Shown here one piece after another: positions 51,597 to 63,500 of a stretch of 64,000 bases of DNA. The notes under the pieces were generated by a model. The model was not told the origin of the DNA and made no database searches. It saw only the letters and a program-made list of their open reading frames with translations. The stretch comes from Pseudo-nitzschia pungens. Lineage: Eukaryota; Bacillariophyta; Bacillariophyceae; Bacillariales; Bacillariaceae. Position 1 is the first letter of the stretch. Every line of letters starts with the position of its first letter. The translations under genes were made by a program, and so were the position numbers. The stretch spans positions 4,216,001 to 4,280,000 of the forward strand of contig CM074759.1 in NCBI GenBank assembly GCA_037355855.1. Direction: 5' to 3'.

Positions 51597-53726
51597 ATGG
51601 TGAGAATTGTTCGAGATGGCATTATCACCACAGGTCCTCGAACCAGGTCTGCATCTGCTCCTGCTCCCCGGACTAGGTCTGCATCTGCTTCCCAAACTAG
51701 GTCTGCATCTGCTCCCTGGACAAGATCTGGTGCCACAAACACAACAAAACCCCGACAATGTTCTGCAACAGCAAAAACGTCTTCACAACGCAATCCGTAC
51801 AAAAAGAAGAAGGATCCTCCCCCTGTTACCTCCCCAATCATCAACACGGGAAAGACAAAAAAGCGTGCGCGAAAGACCTTGCTACCTACAGTTCCTGTTG
51901 CAACCCCTGCCGGTGGTGGTGGTGGTGGTGGAGTACCAGTCGCATCTACTACTGTAACGGCAACAACGACGACAACAACAACTACGACGACCCCCCCCCC
52001 ACACCTGCTGCTGTATCAACAAGTACTACTACTACTGCTCCTCAAACCAATGACACAATCAACGCTTCTTCTTTGGTCCATAATGGTGCTTCTTCTTTGG
52101 TCCATAATGGTGCTTCTTTGGTCGACAACACTTCTTCTTCGGTTCCCAACACAAACCCTGCTGGTGCTCCTTCAAGGTCGGACAATGACGATTCAAGTGC
52201 GGACAGCGACGAAGACACTACTCCTGTTGTAGATTCTGCTGCCGGGATTGATATTGCAGAGCTTCAACTACAACCAACACAGGGGGCCACCATTCCGTCC
52301 CTCGCAAGTACTGATTCAAATGGCAACAACCTATTGCAAGCTGCCGCTACTGCTCCTGCTCCTGACTTCAGTCTTGCGGCGTTGTTGCAATCTGTGAAGG
52401 ACAATCCCCTCTCTCTGGGTGTAGACACAGAGAAGATCAATTCTCTCACCTTCAACTCGTCGATGCATGAGAAGCGAAAAAAGAAGCTCACTCTCGAGTT
52501 CTTTGCGTCAATCGCTGCCCATCCAAACCTCTATCCCCTGGCTCAGAAGTGTACTGCGCACGGAAAGCGGCACTCAAATATCTCTGACGTTGCAAATGCG
52601 AATGTCAACCCTGCGCTTCTCAAAGGAATTGGTGGCCATGCGCATATCAATACGACTACCAATTACACCAAACCAGATCAAAATGCAATCGATGCTGCTG
52701 TACGGGCAACGCATGGCTCTCCTTCCAGGATGAAGAAAGCACCTCCTCAAGACCCCCCCTCCTGCTCCCTACAATTACAATGGCAATGATGCATATGTCG
52801 ATCCTATCGTTGCCAATAATGATGAGGACTCTCTTTCACTTTCAATCCACTCCGCGCATTCTTTTGGTGATGGGTCAAAGAATCCAAATTCGGATTCTTC
52901 TGAGGCTGTTGCTGGCGAATTGGGTATGATGACGCAGAGATTTGAAGTGCCAAGTGAAGTTCCTGCTCCTATGCCTCCCATGCCGTTTGTTGATGTTACC
53001 AATACTTCACAGGAAAGGCGTGATGTCATCAAGGAGCGCTCCCCTCCCCCTGCTGATGGTTCTTGGGATGATCGATTCTACAATCCGAACTTTGACTATG
53101 GTGGTGGTAACGATCGTAATAATCAACACCACAATCAATCGTCCTATCAAGAAGAGCAACGCCCCCCTCTTGGTTTAAGAGGTGCCTTACGCCGTATTTC
53201 CCATGGTAATTCTCCTCGGCCCCAACAAGAGCGATACCAGCCAAGATACAACGACCACGATCGCAATTGGTACGAGCCACCAAGATACAGAGATCAAGAT
53301 CGGTATGAGCAAAGTGGCTCTCACCGTCATGGTTCCTATGGAAATTCTCCTCCCCCTCCTCCCCAAGATTGATACTATCAGCAACCACATGAAGATTGTG
53401 ACCGCAATTGCTACGAGCCACCAAGATACAGAGATCAAGATCTGTATGAGCAAAGTGACTCTCACCGTCGTGTTTCCTATGGAAATTCTCCTCCCCCTCC
53501 TCCCCAAGATCGATACTATCAGCGACCACATGAAGATCAATATGAGCCTCGCCGTATTTCCTTTGGCAATGAAGATCGTCGTCGTCCACTCACTGGAATA
53601 CTCCGTCACCCTCCTTCTTATCATCCTGACACTCCTCAAGAAGTACGTGAAAGAAGAAAACAACGTCGCCCTTCTTTTCATCCTGATACAGCAGAACGCC
53701 GCACCTATGTTTCATGGGATGTCTAG
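51597..53726 (+). pseudogene. Low-complexity Pro/Ser/Thr/Arg-rich protein gene with three frame lesions
   Basis: Starts MVRIVRDGIITTGPRTRSAS with three to four TRSASAP repeats, then a basic stretch (NPYKKKKDPPP, KTKKRARKTLL) and poly-Gly and poly-Thr runs. The frame shifts at a C-run (51991-52001), continues with SSLVHNGA repeats, an acidic SDNDDSSADSDEDT and a compact segment (LTFNSSMHEKRKKKLTLEFF, then NVNPALLKGIGGHAHINTTT), and shifts back at a second C-run (about 52755). The C-terminal part is rich in RYRDQD, YEQS, SPPPPPQD and is crossed by a TGA at 53370-53372; the same frame then runs to 53726. Both shifts at C-runs could be assembly errors. No family is recognised; nucleic-acid binding is only a guess from composition. 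Confidence 0.6.
53250..53525 (+). repeat. 141-bp (47-codon) tandem duplication within the 51597 gene
   Basis: TACGAGCCACCAAGATACAG occurs at 53271 and 53412 with about 140 bases of matching sequence after each. The unit encodes YEPPRYRDQDxYEQSxSHRxxS-type sequence plus GNSPPPPPQD. In the first copy QD is followed by TGA, in the second by CGA. Confidence 0.85.
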
Positions 53727-53861
53727 TCAAGTTCTTCTTTTCTGTTCTCTGCAGCCGAGTGCTGTTTTTACTGTTTGGTACGAGTCGTGAGACGAGTACA
53801 AAACAGAAAAAACAGTACGAGGTGCCAATTTCTGTCCTCGCACGTTCTTCTTTTCTTTGAT

Positions 53862-54112
53862 TTGGACCAAACTACAAGCATTGCCAGCTTCAATTTTCTC
53901 AACTGTGTATTTGAGGCCTTGGTCCGAACTACAAGCATTGCCAGCTTCAATTTTCTCAACTGTGTATTTGAGGCCTCGGTCCGAACTACAAGCATTGCCA
54001 GCTTCGATTTTCTCAACTGTGTATTTGAGGCCTCAGTCCGAACTACAAGCATTGCCAGCTTCGATTTTCTCAACTGTGTATTTGAGGCCTCAGTCCGAAC
54101 TACAAGGATTTG
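53862..54112. repeat. 57-bp tandem repeat, about 4.4 copies
   Basis: Unit starts near 53867, 53924, 53981 and 54038, with a partial copy after 54095; it contains ACTACAAGCATTGCCAGCTT and TTCTCAACTGTGTATTTGAG. Copies differ at a few sites. The period is a multiple of three and frames stay open on both strands, giving 19-residue repeats, but no start context or neighbour supports a gene. Confidence 0.9.
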
Positions 54113-54154
54113 AAAAGCCTCAATATTCACCATGACATGGTCTCTGGCAAGGAA

Positions 54155-54412
54155 TGTGACATGCTAGCGTAGCAAGCATGAATGACGATTAAATAATTAA
54201 CCGAATCCTACATGCAAGCTGACCGGTGTTTGAATATAATTCAAACTGTACGCCGGACACTCCAGCAATGCATGTGTGCCGTTATTCAAATAGTAGCACG
54301 GCACGCTTGCATATATTCAAACGTTCACACGAAAATCGAAAAGCTCTCTTAAGAGTTAAAACTTTAGTCACAATTTTATACTACTCCAATTTTTCTACCT
54401 TAGAGTGTAACA
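54155..54412 (+). repeat. 5' LTR of element H
   Basis: 258 bp. The first two thirds resemble the D LTR (GTGTTTGAA and AATTCAAACTGTACGCCGGA), while the end (CTACTCCAATTTTTCTACC, then TTAGAGTGTAACA) resembles the C and F LTRs. CAGTAATTACTG follows at 54413-54424. Confidence 0.85.
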
Positions 54413-54544
54413 CAGTAATTACTGTTTATCTTCAACATAGGAAAACAGTAGAATTCAGTACTGAACCAAAACAATCGAATAAACATCCCTTACCCTCAAC
54501 AACAGAGGAATCTTTATCTCCAGCAAGCTTTAACCGACGCAACC

Positions 54545-54882
54545 ATGGCAGGCATCTACAGAGATCCCCCTATCACCTACAAGAGCTCTTTCGATCGAAC
54601 CAAACCGAAACTCTTCACCCTGTACAATGTCGACGAGGACCGAACGGACAGCATGAAAGTCCCCCTGTTCACAGAGACAGGAGGCCTCAAAGAATTGCTC
54701 TTTGTGGAGGAGTCCTTTCAGAACGCCGCCAAGCTTCTAAGGCTCCCAACTGAAATCTACCTAACCCACTTCAGTCAATGCCTTACTACGGACGCTCAGA
54801 GCAAGTGGAACAACATGATAAAGGATCCATTGGATCCAGAAGAGTACCAATATGCTCAAGAAGAGATCGGGGGCTATGAACA
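54545..54882 (+). pseudogene. Element H Gag, N-terminal fragment
   Basis: MAGIYRDPPITYKSSFDRTK through EEIGGYEHAI aligns with Gag of C without lesions over 112 codons, then is cut by the LTR of element G. Confidence 0.9.
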
Positions 54883-55699
54883 TGCCATACCCCGGGTCTA
54901 CTAGTGATTAGAATAGTAGTGATATGCAAATTGTGAGCTCTAGTGGTTAGTCTATCTGCTACAGTTCTAAGAGCTCTCTGGATCGGCGATTCTATCGGCT
55001 CGCCGATTGTTTTTATCCTTATCCTTAATCCAGTCCCGTGTAGACTCGTGACTGGAACGTTATGGAAAAAACTTTTCTGGAAAATTTCCATTTTCATGCG
55101 CATTGTGCGCGACTACTCTCAAAAAATCTTAGGGCAATAAACGGCTCTTCTATATTTTTAATAATTAAAGAAGAGCGACCATAATTTAACGGTCTTAAAC
55201 CGTCATCTTTGTCCTCAAAAAACGATTGTCCTCAAAAAGTGTCCTCAACGATTTTGTCCTCAACAGACTGTCCTCAACCATAATGTCCTCAACAATTATG
55301 TCCTCAACATTTTGTCCTCAACCTCAACGTTGAAGTCATCAACGTTTTGTTGAGGACATAATGGTTGAGGACAGTCTGTTGAGGACAAAAAGGTTGAGGA
55401 CACTTTTTGAGGACAATCGTTTTTTGTTGAGGACATAATTGTTGAGGACATAATGGTTGAGGACAGTCTGTTGAGGACAAAATCGTTGAGGACACTTTTT
55501 GAGGACACTTTTTGAGGACACGTTTTGAGGACAGTTTTGAGGACACTCTAAGTACTCGTACAGCCATTAAAGTGGATATACAGCGAACAATAGACGTTAA
55601 AAATACGTTAATTTTATCGCTCGCAAAACGCGCATGAACATGGAATTTTTTTAAAAAAAAACTTTTTTCCATAATGTTCCTGTATTCTGGTGCACGGCA
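54883..55699 (-). repeat. 3' LTR of element G, split by FB1 copy 2
   Basis: Pieces 54883-55054 and 55683-55699 together match the E LTR. 817 total minus 625 (element) minus 3 (duplication) gives 189. Confidence 0.92.
55055..55679. mobile_element. Foldback element FB1, copy 2
   Basis: 625 bp, ends GAACGTTATGGAAAAAA and mirror, TSD CTG (55052-55054 and 55680-55682). It is a reverse-oriented relative of 4670-5215: both subterminal regions match, while the central GTTGAGGACA array differs in copy number and has an extra block. The precise empty site is visible in the E LTRs (GTGACTGTATTTTGG). Confidence 0.92.
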
Positions 55700-55717
55700 T
55701 GCTCCTCCATGGGACTG

Positions 55718-58700
55718 CTACAGTTTAATGGGATCCCTGCAATAATAGGGATGGACTCTCCTAATGTTAACCCGGTGGGTTACAAAGGGAGCAGTTTCAA
55801 TAGTTACAGTTCCATTGTCATGGGCCTTAAGCACCTTGTAAGGTCCTTGCCGTGAGAAGGATAGTTTTGGAATAATGCCCTTCCTTTCCAGGGTGACATA
55901 GTCTCCTTCCTTATAAACATGGGAAATCCTCTTCTGGTTCTCCCTGATGTTGCTCTTGCGGATACTCTTCTGTTTCCTTGCTTGGATTGCTTCCCAATCC
56001 ACTGGGAAGTTCACCGGCATGAACATGTCCCTTCCAAACACCAGTTGTGCTGGAGAGTACCCCAGGGTGGTGTGGATGGCGCTTCTGATAGCATATGCTG
56101 CCTTGGTGGTGAATTCCTTGAAAGGGTCCTTCTTGTGGAGGTCTCTTTGTTCCAGGTTGAAAGACAATAGGCAGTCCTTCAGGACCTGGTGGATTCTTTC
56201 CAACACTGAGTTGGATTGTGGGTTCCAAGCGCCACTGGACTTTCTTTTCATCCCCATGTTATCACAGAGCTCCTGGAACTCTGCTTTGAACTCACTCCCG
56301 CCGTCAAAGCCAATTTCCTTTGGGCGCGGATATCTTGCCAGCCAAGTACTGTCCAACAATCGTTGAGTTTCTGCTGCATTTGGGGAGTCCTTCAGGTGAG
56401 CCAGTTCAAACCATCCGGTCACTGGGTCCACCATGGTGAGAACATGGATATGGTAGTCTTTACCATTTTTATTGTGGACAGTTGCAGGTCCCCAGAGGTC
56501 CACATTGACCCTCTGCCATTTGGTCACCTCAACTGCTTTCTCCGGTAGTAGTCCATACTTCTTCCGGCCGCTCTTCTTAAACATCTGGCATGTGTGGCAG
56601 TGTTTGCAGAGGTCCTGGACGTCCTTCCGTAGGCCTTTCCAGGTGAACACTGATCGAATGCTCTGTTCCATTCTCTTTTCTCCGGGATGGACCAGCATGC
56701 TGTGGTACCACTCCATAACTCTGTCTTTGAGTTTGTCCGGGATCAGAATTTTCCCTTCTTTGTGGATTAGACTGTAACCTTCCACATTTTTGGTGGTTAG
56801 CCGGTCGTCTTTTTCCAGAGCACTCATGATTCCTGTGTCCTTTTGCTGGTAGAACTGGATCATGTCTGGGGCAAGTGGGAATGCACTATTGCCCTAGAAT
56901 TCTTCCAGCGCTTCTTCTCCAAGTGGGAATAGGAGTTGCCAGAGGTGCTCTTCCTCATCCGCGTAGGTGAGGGGCTTATTTGGTGGTAGCCATTCCACTG
57001 TGTCTGCTGGATCATCAGTGATATCCAAGCGAGATAGTGCGTCTGCTGCATCGTTGTCTTTGCCAGCAACGTGCTTGACTACTGGATGGAACTCCTCCAT
57101 GAGGAGTCTCCACCGGACCATCCTTTGGGTGGGCATCTGTTGGTAGAGCAGATTAAGGTGGTCTGTGTGGATAATCACATCTTGGCCTCGTAGGATTCCT
57201 TCGAACGCTTTGAGCCCTTCCACTATTCCAAGGAGTTCTTTTTCCCCTACAGTGTAGTTGAGTTGCGCTGAATTCAGTTTCCTTGTGTAGAATCCAAGGG
57301 GCTTGCCATCTTGGCATACCGTTGCTCCCAGTTGTCTGTCACTGGCGTCTGAGTAGAGATGAAATGGTTTTGTAAAGTCTGGGAATGCAAGCTTGGCTTC
57401 CTCAGCGAGCATTTGTTTCGCCTCCATGAAAGCTTTCTGCTCTGCTGGACCCCAGTACCAGTTCATTTTGCCCTTCTTCCCTGCAAGTTTATTGAGGGGG
57501 GCCAGGATGTGGGAGCGCCGCTTCCACATGTCGCGGTAGAAGTTGACCATGCCAAGGAACATCTTGAGTTGCTTGGTATTTTTGGGGGCTTCCAGGCGTT
57601 TCATTGCCTCCAGCTTCTTTGGCTGGGGTTGAATGCCCTCTGTTGTTAATAGAAATCCCAGATATTCCACTTCTTTTTGCATGAAGAAGGATTTTCTGAG
57701 GTTGGCTCGGAAGCCGGCATCATCCAGTCTTTGTAGGACTGTATCGATTTTGTTGAGGTGATCCTGTTCTGATTCACCTTCTCTTTGTATGATTAGAATA
57801 TCATCAATATAGACCAGCACATAGTCCAGATCCCCGAGGAGGTTCATCATTACTGACTGGAAGATGTCAGGTGCACAGGCAATCCCCATTGCCAGTCTCT
57901 TGTAGGCATATTTTCCCCACGGCAGAATGGTAGTGCAAATCTTCTGGCTCTCCTTGCAGATGGGAATGGTGTAGTAACCTTGGGATAAGTCCAGTGCCGT
58001 GGCTGACTTGAACTTCTGTAGTCGTTGGATTGTTTCCCCTATTCGTGGTAGTGGGAATGGCTTCCGTTGGATGGCTGCATTCATCTTCCGAAAATCGGTT
58101 AGCACGCAAATATCCCCTGTCTTTTTGGGTTGACAGAAGGTAGGGGATGCCCATGGCGAGTCATCATCATGGGGGAGTTTCTCCAGTACTCCGATATCAC
58201 AGAGCCTGGTGATCTCCTTTTGGAGGGCTTGTTCAAAGGCATGGGGTACAGAATAGTACCTCTGCCTGACCGGTTTGACTCCTGGTTGGAGTTCGATTGA
58301 TACCGGTTCTATATTTTTGAGTAGTCCCAGGCCTCCTCCAAAGAGTGTTGGGAACTTTTTCAAGGTTGTCCTTAAGGCTTTCTTGGACTCGTCTGTAATC
58401 TCCAGATCATTGACCATAGCGTCTATATCGACTTTGGAGTAGTCTGCATCCAGAATTTTGGATTGCCTTTCTTCCTCCTGCTGGAGGATTGGACTCTGTG
58501 TGTTGGCAAAGAATACTGCCTCACATTTGTCCGGGTCAGTGAGTTCCCCCACTCCCTTCATGGGGATGGAGTCACCCTGCCACTCGATTGTTCGGGAGCT
58601 GTATTTTATATCCAGTCCCAGTTGTGCCATTAGATTGGATCCTATGATCATGTCATAGGGTACTTCCTCGTGGTGATGGTATTAATCCATTTGATGGTCT

Positions 58701-58974
58701 TGGAGTTTGAAAACTCTATCAGCCTTAGTCCCACTGAAGCCGCAGACTTCGTTCGAAACTTGCCTCCATACGTGTTGTAGGTGACAGATCTCTGGTCTCG
58801 GTTCGTTAGTTGACTTCGGTCGACAAATTGCCTTAATACGATGGATTTGGAACAACCAGAGTCTAATAGACCCCGGAGCATCCTCCCCCTTCCCTTGTGG
58901 TCCAATACCTCCACACAGACGTCCGCAAACCGGTTGATTATGCGAGGTCCAGTGTGGATGGTATCGGGAGCCAT
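55718..58974 (-). pseudogene. Element G Pol, deletion and nonsense codon
   Basis: Starts MAPDTIHTGPRIINRFADVC right after the gag UGA. Protease LRGLLDSGCSKSIV. A deletion of about 16 bases near 58680 (after KTIKW) shifts the frame. From 58651 the frame has RT with ICVLTDFRKMNAAI, LPWGKYAYKRLAMGIACAP and VYIDDILII, then RNase H with LYSDASD and HTDHLNLL. A TAG (complement of 56894-56896) replaces a Gln before GNSAFPLAPDM. Integrase follows with CKHCHTC, VDLWGPATV, FDGGSEF and VLERIHQ and ends near YYCRDPIKL. Unlike E, its RT palm has no stop. Confidence 0.9.
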
Positions 58975-59083
58975 TCAGTTGTGGGATCCTTTCTTTTTAA
59001 AGGTCTTTTTGTACTTTCTTCTGTACTCCTTGAGTTCGCGTTCAGAGATATTTATCTCATCATCGGAGACTTCTGTGACGGGC
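58972..59083 (-). pseudogene. Element G Gag, C-terminal fragment
   Basis: The last residues of Gag (ISERELKEYRRKYKKTFKKK, then GSHN) ending in TGA followed at once by ATG in the same frame, as in E. Cut by element F. Confidence 0.85.
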
Positions 59084-59395
59084 TGTAACATGCTAGCGTA
59101 GGCTAGTAGTGTTACGAATTAATAATTAACCGAATCCCACATGGGATTCAAATATATATACATAGTATCCATGTACGGATATCTGGTATGTATGAACATG
59201 CATGCAGAGGAGAGCGATTATACGATTAAGGTTACATACGGAATATATGTTATATACAGGGATGCATATTATATGAGAAGGTCGCGATGACCTCATCGCT
59301 CATTATTTCCTCTCTTTAATTTCAATCCCATCTCGTAAAGTGAAATAACACACAATTATTCATACTACTCCAATTTTCTACCTTAGAGTGTTACA
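59084..59395 (+). repeat. 5' LTR of element F
   Basis: 312 bp, same family as the C LTRs in forward sense (TGTAACATGCTAGCG to CTTAGAGTGTTACA). The palindrome CAGTAATTACTG is at 59396-59407. Confidence 0.92.
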
Positions 59396-59537
59396 CAGTA
59401 ATTACTGTCCGCTTTCACGTAGGAACAGTAGTAGAATTCAGTACTGAAATCTCAAGAAAACCGAAACAACGAAAGCCTCAACAACAGAGGCAACTTGTAC
59501 CCCCAACAAGCAACTCTTTAACTAACTCCTTTCAACC

Positions 59538-60584
59538 ATGACCGGTATCTACAGAGATCCCCCCATCAGCTACAAGAGCTCTTTCGATCGAACTAAGCCG
59601 AAGCTCTTCACCCTGTACAACGTCGACGAAGACAGAACCGACAGCATGAAAGTCCCCTTGTTCACAGCAACAGGAGGCCTGGAAGAACTGCTCTTTGTGG
59701 AGGAGTCCTTCAGGAACGCCGCTATCTACCTTCGCCTGCCAATCAGCATCTATCTAACCCACTTTGGACGCTGCCTCACCACAGATGCACAGAGCAAGTG
59801 GAACGACATGATCAAGGACCCCCTGGATCCCGAAGAATTCCAATACTCCCAAGAAGAAATTGGTGGATATGAGCAAGCCTTCATTGATTTCACTCAGCTC
59901 TACTGCAACGCCAAGGACGCGAGGGACATCATGCACACCTACCTCCGAAGCCACGACTGCCGAAAGACGCCATCAGTCACATGCGAGGAACATGCTGATC
60001 GCATTCTTATCCTCATGAAATATACACAGAAACTAGAAGGAAGCAGTGCGCCCCTCTCTAGAGTGGAGAAACTCACCATCCTTCTCCATTCCTTTCCCTC
60101 TGCATGGATCGAAAGCTATGGCATGATGCACAATGGAATCCAAGAAGACACGACAGTTCGACACATCGTGGACTACATGAGCTGTCACGAGCGCCAAGCC
60201 AACAAGAAAGGCAACAAGAACAACAACAAACAGCAACAGAAGCGCTCGAACAACAACAACAATAGCAACGCCCGAAAGCGCAACTTCAATCCCAGTAACC
60301 ACAAAGGAAACCAAAACAAAAAGAAATCCAATCCATGTAGGATCCCAGGCCATAATCATGACTGGTCTGAATGTCCGAAGAACCGATTCTCCAAGAATTA
60401 CAACAAGAGCTCAGGAAACAACCAACAAACCGAATCCTTTCATGCTCATTCCCAAGCTCTCATGATACCAGGAAGCAATGAGACCTTCCAAGCGCACATT
60501 AATGCAGCAATCGAAGAATACCATGCCAATCATGGTGGACGAACTGAACGCAGTATCGATGGGGAACTCATATGGCTCCCCTGA
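59538..60584 (+). CDS. Element F Gag
   Basis: 348 residues, MTGIYRDPPISYKSSFDRTK, intact. Capsid blocks LLFVEESFRNAAIYLRLP and CNAKDARDIMHTYLRSHDC; a Lys/Asn/Gln-rich tract near 225-265; knuckle CRIPGHNHDWSEC at about 275; end GRTERSIDGELIWLP then TGA at 60582-60584. Confidence 0.92.
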   Translation: MTGIYRDPPISYKSSFDRTKPKLFTLYNVDEDRTDSMKVPLFTATGGLEELLFVEESFRNAAIYLRLPISIYLTHFGRCLTTDAQSKWNDMIKDPLDPEEFQYSQEEIGGYEQAFIDFTQLYCNAKDARDIMHTYLRSHDCRKTPSVTCEEHADRILILMKYTQKLEGSSAPLSRVEKLTILLHSFPSAWIESYGMMHNGIQEDTTVRHIVDYMSCHERQANKKGNKNNNKQQQKRSNNNNNSNARKRNFNPSNHKGNQNKKKSNPCRIPGHNHDWSECPKNRFSKNYNKSSGNNQQTESFHAHSQALMIPGSNETFQAHINAAIEEYHANHGGRTERSIDGELIWLP

Positions 60585-63500
60585 ATTCAAGGCTCCAAGC
60601 CTAACAAGAAGCCCCTGGCTTCACCAAAACCAGCAATCACCTTGCCTCCAGCTCCCCGGGACCTGGATGCCAGCACAGCCCTGCTGTCTGGGATGACGCA
60701 TGGAGGAGATCTCCCAGATAAAGAGGGGAAGGAACCTACAGGATGGAGTATTCCTGTTGAAAGCTCAGCAAAGCCTGCGAACGCAGCAACAACAAAAACA
60801 GTTCGATTCTCGGCTACCGAGAAACAATCGAACATGGATCCGAATCGAAACCAACCGAATCGATCCAAGGGTACAGACGCGAAAGATAGTACAGCAGCAA
60901 TAAATAGACCACTCTTGCCCCTGGCAAGAAATTGGTCCACAGGTACAGCAAAAAATCTCTATTGCAATACCAAAAACTCCAGAGACTACACCAAAGGAGG
61001 TGCGCTGGAGCAAAATTATTTAAAGCTGCTGTCGACTGCTGGAAATACAGCAGAACAGGCATCGAATAAGAGCAACGTGGCTCCTATTCTTTTAACTACA
61101 GTACAGTACATACAAGGCATACCAACTAAATCAAGACCACTACTCGCACTACTCGATAGTGGATCCTCCGGAACCCTAATCAACAAACGAGCACTACCAT
61201 TTGGCACACTACCAATCCAAAGCAAGCATCAAGTCCTAACCACAACAGCAAATGGAAGCTTCGATACCACAGAATATATTATCATGAAGAACACCAAGTT
61301 ACAAGAGTTTGGCAACTATACCATCGACCGACAAGAGGCAAGGCTCTTCCATTCACCGAACTGCAAATACGATTTGATACTAGGCAGAGACTTCCTCCAC
61401 CTAGCAAAGATCAATCTCCTATTCAAGGAAGGAGCAGTTCAGTGGATGGATAGAACCATTCCCATGAAGGACACATCCTTATACCATGATAACTACACCA
61501 TGCTCATGGAAGAACTCGAAGACGCCGAACTCTTTGCTGACGACCTCTCCTTTGCCAATCCATACAAGTCCAAGGTTATTCTAGACAGAGCCTACCAAGA
61601 AACAGATCCATCGACAGTCGCCAAGCAGCAGTCCCACATGACTACAACAGAACAGCAGCAGTTCCAAGCAATATTAAGCAAATACCCTAATGTCTTCAAT
61701 GGAGAACTCGGCAAGTACCCTCACAAGAAGATCTCTCTACGACTGAAGCCCGGATCCAAGCCCATACACAAGAAGCCTTATCCAGTTGCATACAAAAGAG
61801 AAGACCTATTCAAAAGGGAACTCCAGAATCTATGTAATGATGGAGTACTCAAGCGTTGTACTGGACCGGCTGAATGGGCGTTTCCAACCTTCATAGTACC
61901 AAAGAAAGATAACAGGGTACGATGGGTATCAGACTTTAGGGAACTAAATGAACTCCTTGAGCGCAGGCCCTATCCCATACCAAGGATACAAGACATAATG
62001 AATAAGCGAGGCAAGTACACTCACTTCACCAAGATCAACTTGTCTATGCAATACTACTGCTTTGAACTGGATGATGCGAGCAAGAAACTCTGTACCATAG
62101 TCACCCCCTATGGTTGCTATGAATATCAGAGACTACCAATGGGTGTCAAAGTCTCTCCAGATGTTGCCCAGCAACTAATGGAAGATATCCTACAAGACAC
62201 TGACTGCACTGTCTATATTGATGATATAGGGGTCTGGACCAATGGATCCTTTGATCTACACATGAAGACCATTGACAAAATCCTAGACCGGCTCAATCAA
62301 AATGGAATCAAGTGCAACCCACTCAAATGCGACTGGGCTGTACAAGAGACTGACTTCCTTGGATACTGGATGACCCCTACAGCAGTTAAGCCATGGAGAA
62401 AGAAGATAGAAGCAATCCTACACATGGACCGGCCAAGAACTGTAACCCAAGTCAAGTCCTTTCTAGGAGCAGTAGGATACTACAGAGATATGTGGCCTCG
62501 CAGATCTCATGTCCTAGCTCCTCTATTCGACATCACAGGGACCCCCAAGAAAACTCCTCAAGCAGCTGCCATCAAAGGCAAGCAAAGAAAAGCTCCTTCA
62601 GCCTTCACTTGGGGTCCTGCTCAAGACAAAGCCTTTCAACAGATGAAAGCAATGGTGGCAGCGGATGCGCTGAACACCTATCCAGATCTGAACAAGCCCT
62701 TTGAACTGTATACTGATGCCTCAGACCTACAGCTCGGCGCTGCCATAATACAAGATGGCAAGCCTATTGCATACTGGTCTAAGAAACTATCTGATGCCCA
62801 AAAGAACTATACTACTATGGAGAAAGAACTCCTTGCAATAGTACTCTGCTGCAAAGAGTACAGAAAAATGCTACTTGGTGGTGTTATCAATGTATACACT
62901 GACCATAAGAACCTAACCTTCCGAACCCTTTCAGTCCAACGAGTCCTCCGATGGAGACTATTCCTCGAAGAATTTGGGGTCAACCTCACCTATGTTGAAG
63001 GCAAGAAGAATGTTCTTGCTGATGCCTTCTCCAGACTCCCCAGGATGGATCCACCTACTGAAGGGAAGAAAGCCCTCTCCAAGGGCACCTTAATCGATTT
63101 CTTGAAACTTGAAGTTCCTAAACAAGATGAAGAACTGTTTCTAACAGAGTTCCCGAACCTCTTCCAGCACTTATGCAATGACGCAGACAGCAAACTACAA
63201 GCCTGCTTGCTGAATAATGAGTGTCTAGTTAACCTACCAAATAACCAAGACCTGGAATGCCCGGTGAACTATTCCAATATATATCTTCATCAACAGAAAG
63301 ATCCTACCATCAAGTTCAAGATTCAGTCCAAAGCCTTCTTCTACCACGAATTAGAAGGCAATAACATCCTTTGCTATGCCAACCAGTCCAACCCAGACAA
63401 CTGGCGCATATACATACCAAGCTCTCTCTCGAATGATACCATCAAATGGTATCACCTTCTGTTGGGTCATTGTGGATCCACCAGGCTATATCAAACTATC

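Larger units (their letters stand above)
54155..54882 (+). mobile_element. Element H: gypsy 5' part, cut by G
   Basis: 5' LTR, leader and first part of gag of an A-D family element. Interrupted at 54882 by element G; the remainder is not in the window. The left flank cannot be paired with a TSD. Confidence 0.85.
54883..59083 (-). mobile_element. Element G: family-E gypsy, 5' part missing
   Basis: A minus-strand copy of the E lineage inserted in H gag. Its 3' LTR (54883-55699) contains FB1 copy 2; without that insertion and its 3-bp duplication the LTR is exactly 189 bp. Pol is nearly complete but has a small deletion and a nonsense codon. Gag is cut at 59083 by element F, so the 5' part lies beyond the window. 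Confidence 0.92.

Noticed and set aside
53768..54133. 121-residue minus-strand protein with VVRTEASNTQLRK repeats
   Set aside because: It translates the 57-bp tandem repeat; the opposite strand is equally open and no gene signals are seen.
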